From Corallochytrium limacisporum (Eukaryota > Opisthokonta), in contig PDIP01000157.1 in NCBI GenBank assembly GCA_002811645.1, positions 1 to 20,265 on the forward strand: a stretch of 20,265 nt of DNA, in the 5' to 3' direction. Each line of letters opens with the position of its first letter. Within the stretch, counting starts at the first letter, position 1. The notes below the pieces were generated by a model, which saw only the letters and a list, made by a program, of their open reading frames with translations, was not told the DNA's origin and did no database searches. Made by a program: the position numbers and the translations under genes. Below are positions 19,690 to 20,265 of this stretch, piece by piece.

Positions 19690-19975
19690 TCATCGTCCCT
19701 CTCTCTCCCCCCCCACCCCCCCCCGGGCGACCCGGGAAACTCCGGTCCGCGCGCAGGGAAAGCCACAGCACGGCACCCTCCTCCTCCCCATAATAAAAAC
19801 TTAAACAAAACCCCCTCTCCCTCTCCCTTTCCTGTGAAGAGGGGGGAAGGTAAAAAGAATAAAAGAAAAAAAGGAAGGGGAACACAGGGAGAGAGAGAGA
19901 GCGCAGAGAAGGGGGAGAGAGTGCGCGAGCGGGTGGGTGGTGGCAGGGCCAAGTGTGAAAAGAGAAAAAAAAATG
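19690..19975. repeat. Polypyrimidine/polypurine low-complexity region
   Basis: CT-rich sequence with C8-A-C9 (19707-19724) is followed by a CT tract (19810-19832). It then switches to AG-rich sequence with GA dinucleotide runs (about 19836-19975). The C8-A-C9 run gives two adjacent long G-runs on the minus strand, a quadruplex candidate. The long strand-asymmetric tracts could also form triplex (H-) DNA. Confidence 0.75.
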
Positions 19976-20184
19976 AGGGAGGGTTCAAGCGGCCAATCAT
20001 CATCACTGGCACCCCCTCTCCTCCCCAGGTTTTTTTTTCGCTATCGCTCTCAGCGGATCGCGACACTGTCGCCGGGAAGGATTAGCGAGACGACCACCCC
20101 CCCACTCCAGGGCCTGGATGTTCGACGGCGGGTTGGCCTACACCTCCTGGTGATACAATGAGCTCAAAATTAAGTACCAACCTC

Positions 20185-20246
20185 TGTTCAATAAAAAAGT
20201 GCAGAATTTCGAAAAACCGGTGTTCAACAAAAATTTGCACAATTCG
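20185..20246 (+). repeat. Imperfect tandem repeat, period about 36 bp
   Basis: TGTTCAATAAAAAAGTGCAG and its continuation (20185-20211) recur as TGTTCAACAAAAATTTGCAC and its continuation (20221-20246). They share the frame TGTTCAA-A-run-TGCA-AATT-CG and are 36 bp apart. With only two copies visible near the window edge, the array may continue beyond it. Confidence 0.6.
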
Positions 20247-20265
20247 TGATTGTTAGCCCAAGCGT

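Larger units (their letters stand above)
19270..20265. other. Upstream region of the Mpv17-family gene and low-complexity window end
   Basis: About 220 bp next to the Mpv17-family ATG is TG-rich on the + strand and probably holds its promoter and leader. From about 19690 the sequence is mostly pyrimidine or purine tracts. Frames there (for example 19519-20085) encode only low-complexity strings and are not credible genes. The last 100 bp is AT-rich and contains an imperfect tandem repeat. I see no gene in this stretch. Confidence 0.6.

Noticed and set aside
19519-20085. 188-codon + strand frame near the window end
   Set aside because: The C-terminal half encodes only low-complexity K/E/R/G strings from the purine tracts, and there is no family resemblance.
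1-20265. Defence, CRISPR, prophage or biosynthetic system
   Set aside because: The content is nuclear eukaryotic housekeeping genes. No repeat-spacer array, transposase, integrase or clustered accessory genes are present.

Overview
This is a protein-rich nuclear segment of a eukaryote. It carries six protein-coding genes that can be named with good confidence: EF-1alpha, RNA polymerase II RPB2, ALG10, ribosomal protein eL37, a large MORC-type GHKL ATPase with a PHD finger, and an Mpv17/PMP22-family membrane protein. All six read as uninterrupted ATG-to-stop frames, up to 1,415 codons, so the genome is intron-poor at least here. EF-1alpha carries a roughly 10-residue insertion (about residues 212-221) at the place of the classical opisthokont insertion. 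With a fungus-like eL37 and ALG10, this suggests an opisthokont, most likely an early-diverging fungus or a unicellular relative of animals and fungi. The species cannot be named from this sequence.

Layout: 1-761 holds the 3' side of EF-1alpha and unassigned sequence. 762-2132 (-) is EF-1alpha. 2133-5490 is a long non-coding stretch with the EF-1alpha 5' region (a possible 5' UTR intron, a TG microsatellite), homopolymer-rich DNA and a strong G-quadruplex motif just beyond RPB2. 5491-9108 (-) is RPB2. 9109-10471 is the divergent RPB2/ALG10 spacer and contains an unusually structured, GC-rich block. 10472-11914 (+) is ALG10. It converges on eL37 (12318-12587, -). 12588-14196 is unassigned. 14197-18444 (+) is the MORC-PHD gene, which converges on the Mpv17-family gene (18649-19269, -). 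19270-20265 is low-complexity and repeat-bearing sequence running to the end.

The genes are mostly housekeeping (translation, transcription, N-glycan precursor assembly) and show no operon-like logic. They are paired divergently (RPB2/ALG10) or convergently (ALG10/eL37, MORC/Mpv17). The two items most worth attention are the MORC ATPase, whose zinc finger is a canonical Cys4-His-Cys3 PHD rather than the CW type usual in animal MORCs, and the block at about 9685-10176. That block folds into at least five independent strong hairpins whose G-U pairs favour the + strand. It could be an undescribed non-coding RNA gene or a long structured ALG10 leader. I see no CRISPR array, intact transposon, tRNA or rRNA gene.
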